From: Pontibacter burrus
GTDB taxonomy: Bacteria; Bacteroidota; Bacteroidia; Cytophagales; Hymenobacteraceae
Direction: 5' to 3'
DNA: 64,000 nucleotides
Assembly: GCF_010686685.1 (NCBI RefSeq)
Contig: NZ_JAAGWD010000002.1
Coordinates: 372,001-436,000, forward strand
In this document: piece after piece, positions 61,484 to 64,000 of the stretch
Position numbering within the stretch: the stretch's first letter is position 1
Layout of the letters: each line of letters begins with the position of its first letter
The notes under the pieces: generated by a model
Seen by the model: the letters and a program-made list of their open reading frames with translations, nothing else
The model's database searches: none
What the model was told of the DNA's origin: nothing
Program-made: the position numbers and the translations under genes

Positions 61484-63418
61484 TTACTTATAGCTACGCT
61501 GTGTTAGCTTCACGTTCTCGAACTTCAGCTCTTCCTTGTGCAGCACCGGCTCATTGCCAACGCCTGTAAACTCCCAGGCAGCTACATAAGCAAAGTTCTC
61601 ATCGTCACGAAGGGCCTCGTTTTCAGGAGTCTGGTATTCTTCACGGAAGTGACCACCGCAGGATTCGTTTCTCTGCAGGGCATCTTCTACCATCAGTTCA
61701 CCCAGTTCCAGGAAGTCTGCAACGCGGTTGGCTTTTTCCAAAGTGATGTTTAGTTCTTCGTTCACCCCGATCACTTTCACATCTCTCCAGAATTCTTCGC
61801 GCAGTTTACGGATTTCCTGTTTCGCAAACTGAAGACCTTCAGCATTACGGGCCATACCGCAGTAATCCCACATAATCTGGCCAAGTGCCTTATGGAAATC
61901 ATCAACCGTGCGGTTACCGTTTATAGAAAGCAGTTGCTGGTTTTTATCGATTACAGCCTGTTCTGCTTCTTTAAATGCCGGATGGTCTGTGCCTATTTTG
62001 GCATATGGGGTCTGAGCCAGGTAGTCACCTATAGTATACGGAATTACAAAGTAACCATCGGCAAGACCCTGCATCAGGGCAGATGCACCTAGACGGTTAG
62101 CACCGTGGTCTGAGAAGTTACACTCGCCGGTAGCATACAGGCCAGGGATGTTGGTCATCAGGTTATAGTCAACCCAAAGGCCACCCATGGTGTAATGCAC
62201 GGCAGGGTAAATACGCATTGGCTTCTCGTATGGGTTCTCGTCCGTGATCTTCTGATACATGTCGAACAGGTTACCATATTTCGCTGCAATGGCAGGCTGG
62301 CCTTCGCGCTTGATAGCATCAGCAAAATCCAGGAATACGGCAAGACCAGATGAGCCTACGCCACGGCCTTCGTCGCAAACCAGCTTGGCATTACGTGATG
62401 CCACGTCGCGCGGTACCAGGTTACCGAAAGCAGGGTATTTACGCTCCAGGTAATAATCACGGTCTTCTTCTTTAATGTCGTTTACTGTGATCTCGCCTTT
62501 GCGCAGACGCTGGGCTGTCTCTACAGTTTTAGGTACCCATACACGGCCATCGTTACGCAGCGATTCTGACATCAGTGTCAGTTTCGACTGGTAATCGCCA
62601 GAAACCGGAATACAGGTAGGGTGGATCTGTGTAAAGCAAGGGTTTGCAAACAGAGCACCTTTTTTATATGCTCTCCAGGCTGCTGTTGCGTTAGAGCCCA
62701 TTGCGTTGGTTGAAAGGAAGAATACGTTGCCGTAACCACCTGTAGCCAGTACAACCGCATGCGCACTATGCGACTCAATTTTACCAGTAATCAGGTTACG
62801 CACAACTATACCACGTGCTTTGCCATCTACCATTACCAGGTCAAGCATTTCGGTACGTGGGTACATTTTTACTTTACCATAGGCAATCTGGCGGTTAAGT
62901 GCTGAGTAGGCACCTAATAACAACTGCTGTCCGGTCTGGCCACGGGCGTAGAACGTACGCGATACCTGCGCACCACCAAACGAACGGTTAGCCAGCAGAC
63001 CTCCGTACTCACGTGCGAAAGGAACACCCTGCGCCACGCACTGGTCAATGATATCAACAGAAACCTGGGCCAAACGGTAAACGTTTGCTTCACGCGCGCG
63101 GTAGTCACCACCTTTAATCGTATCGTAGAAAAGACGGAAAATAGAGTCACCGTCGTTCTGGTAGTTTTTAGCAGCGTTAATACCACCCTGCGCTGCAATA
63201 GAGTGCGCACGGCGTGGAGAATCCTGGAAGCAGAATGCTTTTACATTGTATCCCAGCTCTCCAAGTGTTGCAGCAGCAGAAGCACCTGCAAGACCTGTAC
63301 CTACTACTATAATATCGTATTTACGTTTGTTAGCCGGGTTAACCAGCTTCACGTTAAATTTATGCTTGTCCCATTTTTCGGCTAAAGGGCCTTCCGGGAT
63401 TTTAGAATCTAGTATCAT
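61484..63418 (-). CDS. sdhA: Succinate dehydrogenase/fumarate reductase flavoprotein subunit
   Basis: A 644-residue catalytic subunit that oxidises succinate to fumarate on covalent FAD. The FAD fold is [22 protein letters not shown] (about 34-55), and the flavinylation histidine is in [15 protein letters not shown]. The active-site region THPTCIP-like [15 protein letters not shown] and the C-terminal [11 protein letters not shown] are seen. Length matches the Bacteroidota/epsilon type B enzyme. Confidence 0.97.
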   Translation of the reverse strand: MILDSKIPEGPLAEKWDKHKFNVKLVNPANKRKYDIIVVGTGLAGASAAATLGELGYNVKAFCFQDSPRRAHSIAAQGGINAAKNYQNDGDSIFRLFYDTIKGGDYRAREANVYRLAQVSVDIIDQCVAQGVPFAREYGGLLANRSFGGAQVSRTFYARGQTGQQLLLGAYSALNRQIAYGKVKMYPRTEMLDLVMVDGKARGIVVRNLITGKIESHSAHAVVLATGGYGNVFFLSTNAMGSNATAAWRAYKKGALFANPCFTQIHPTCIPVSGDYQSKLTLMSESLRNDGRVWVPKTVETAQRLRKGEITVNDIKEEDRDYYLERKYPAFGNLVPRDVASRNAKLVCDEGRGVGSSGLAVFLDFADAIKREGQPAIAAKYGNLFDMYQKITDENPYEKPMRIYPAVHYTMGGLWVDYNLMTNIPGLYATGECNFSDHGANRLGASALMQGLADGYFVIPYTIGDYLAQTPYAKIGTDHPAFKEAEQAVIDKNQQLLSINGNRTVDDFHKALGQIMWDYCGMARNAEGLQFAKQEIRKLREEFWRDVKVIGVNEELNITLEKANRVADFLELGELMVEDALQRNESCGGHFREEYQTPENEALRDDENFAYVAAWEFTGVGNEPVLHKEELKFENVKLTQRSYK

Positions 63419-63439
63419 ATCAACTATAGAATCTTGATG

Positions 63440-64000
63440 TTACACGAAGAAAAAGAAGTAGAGCGGGATAAGTGCAAAGCCCAGGCAGATAATAACCGAG
63501 AAAGCGTATCCAAACTTTTGGATGAACGGCGTATACTTCTTATGATTCAGGCCCAGCGACTGGAAAGCACTCTGGAAGCCGTGGATCAGGTGGTAAGCCA
63601 GTGCCACCATCGAAATTACATACAACGCTACGTAGATCGGGTTTTTAAATGCTAAAACCACTTCGCTGTACAGGTTCAGGTAATCTTTATCCGGCACACC
63701 TTCTAACTCGCCAAAGCGGGCAGGAACAAAGAAATTCCACAGGTGCACAAGCAGGAACACCAGGATAATAGTACCCAGCAGACCCATGTTACGGGAAGAC
63801 CATGTACTGTTCTCTTCCGGGCGGCTGTTGTTGTAACCTACCGGGCGCGCAGCCTTGTTGCGGCGGGTTAGTACAATCGCATCGTAGATGTGGAACAGGA
63901 AGCCCAGTACCAACACTATTTCCATAGTACGGATAACAGGGTTGTTAGCCATAAAATGAGAATAGATGTTGAAAGCCTCACCGCCATCCTGGTAAAAAAG
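63440..64000 (-). CDS. sdhC: Succinate dehydrogenase cytochrome b subunit, partial (start beyond window end)
   Basis: The frame remains open to base 64000, upstream of the internal methionine at 63952 (DGGEAFNIYSHF precedes it), so the true start is outside. About 187 residues are visible out of an expected ~225. It is a five-helix type B cytochrome b558 subunit with membrane spans such as TMEIVLVLGFLFHIYDAIV, MGLLGTIILVFLLVHLWNFF and VALYVISMVALAYHLIHGFQSAF; histidines in these are likely haem ligands. It passes electrons to menaquinone. Confidence 0.93.
   Translation of the reverse strand, partial: LFYQDGGEAFNIYSHFMANNPVIRTMEIVLVLGFLFHIYDAIVLTRRNKAARPVGYNNSRPEENSTWSSRNMGLLGTIILVFLLVHLWNFFVPARFGELEGVPDKDYLNLYSEVVLAFKNPIYVALYVISMVALAYHLIHGFQSAFQSLGLNHKKYTPFIQKFGYAFSVIICLGFALIPLYFFFFV

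Noticed and set aside
1..64000. CRISPR array, prophage or insertion sequence
   Set aside because: No regularly spaced repeats of 25-40 bases, no transposase, integrase or phage structural gene. The HNH-AP2 gene alone is not enough for a mobile element call.

Overview
This window looks like chromosomal DNA of a Bacteroidota member, most likely a pigmented Cytophagales of the Hymenobacteraceae (Pontibacter-like). The case rests on a type IX secretion C-terminal sorting domain, a PorU2-like sortase with a PorV/PorQ-family partner, a Bacteroidota-type dcw cluster, promoters of the TAnnTTTG type, a three-subunit SdhCAB and an astaxanthin-type carotenoid cluster. The genus is inferred. I see no rRNA, tRNA, CRISPR array, insertion sequence or prophage.

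Layout. 1-685: 5' part of bioB (minus). 1180-2478: a secreted T9SS cargo protein. 2554-5058: iscS-iscU-unknown-iscA (minus). 5174-7956: mce, tsaC and cca (plus). 8161-11006: a PadR regulator overlapping a PspC/DUF2807 membrane protein (minus). 11263-17428: a PorV/PorQ-family protein and the PorU2-like sortase. 17489-20326: folA, fmt and a NamZ-type muramidase (minus). 20362-23047: a LolC/E-type permease, an M23-type protein and an HNH-AP2 protein. 23316-32626: phenylacetyl-CoA epoxidase genes (paaE apart; tetR-paaA-paaB-paaC-paaD on minus), with an M3 peptidase, an NlpE-like lipoprotein and an enoyl-CoA hydratase-family gene. 32676-40082: carotenoid cluster crtZ, CarH/LitR-like B12 regulator, ECF sigma factor, crtI, crtB, unknown, crtYcd, ispH, crtW. 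40862-43918: a cysteine-pair-rich metal module (HYC_CC_PP-like protein, TonB receptor, HMA protein; minus). 44273-59628: the dcw cluster from mraZ to ftsZ. 59958-64000: a flavin reductase and sdhB, sdhA, sdhC (minus, sdhC cut by the window end).

How genes work together. The carotenoid genes can take GGPP (synthase not in the window) through phytoene, lycopene and beta-carotene to keto- and hydroxy-carotenoids. A cobalamin-type regulator and an ECF sigma factor inside the cluster suggest light or redox control. The paa genes ring-epoxidise phenylacetyl-CoA under a TetR regulator whose operator lies between its own -33 and -7 elements. The dcw cluster makes lipid II and the early divisome. Its control region holds three perfect DnaA-box sequences, a 10-bp-period GTGG array that fits a MraZ box, and a well-spaced Bacteroidota promoter.

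The most striking window-wide signal is a highly iterated palindrome, core CTATAG and commonly AACTATAGTT. It occurs in genes and between them, flanks terminators and sometimes supplies the stop codon. Gene boundaries also carry three families of simple inverted repeats, and a repeat-packed non-coding island lies at 31020-31740.
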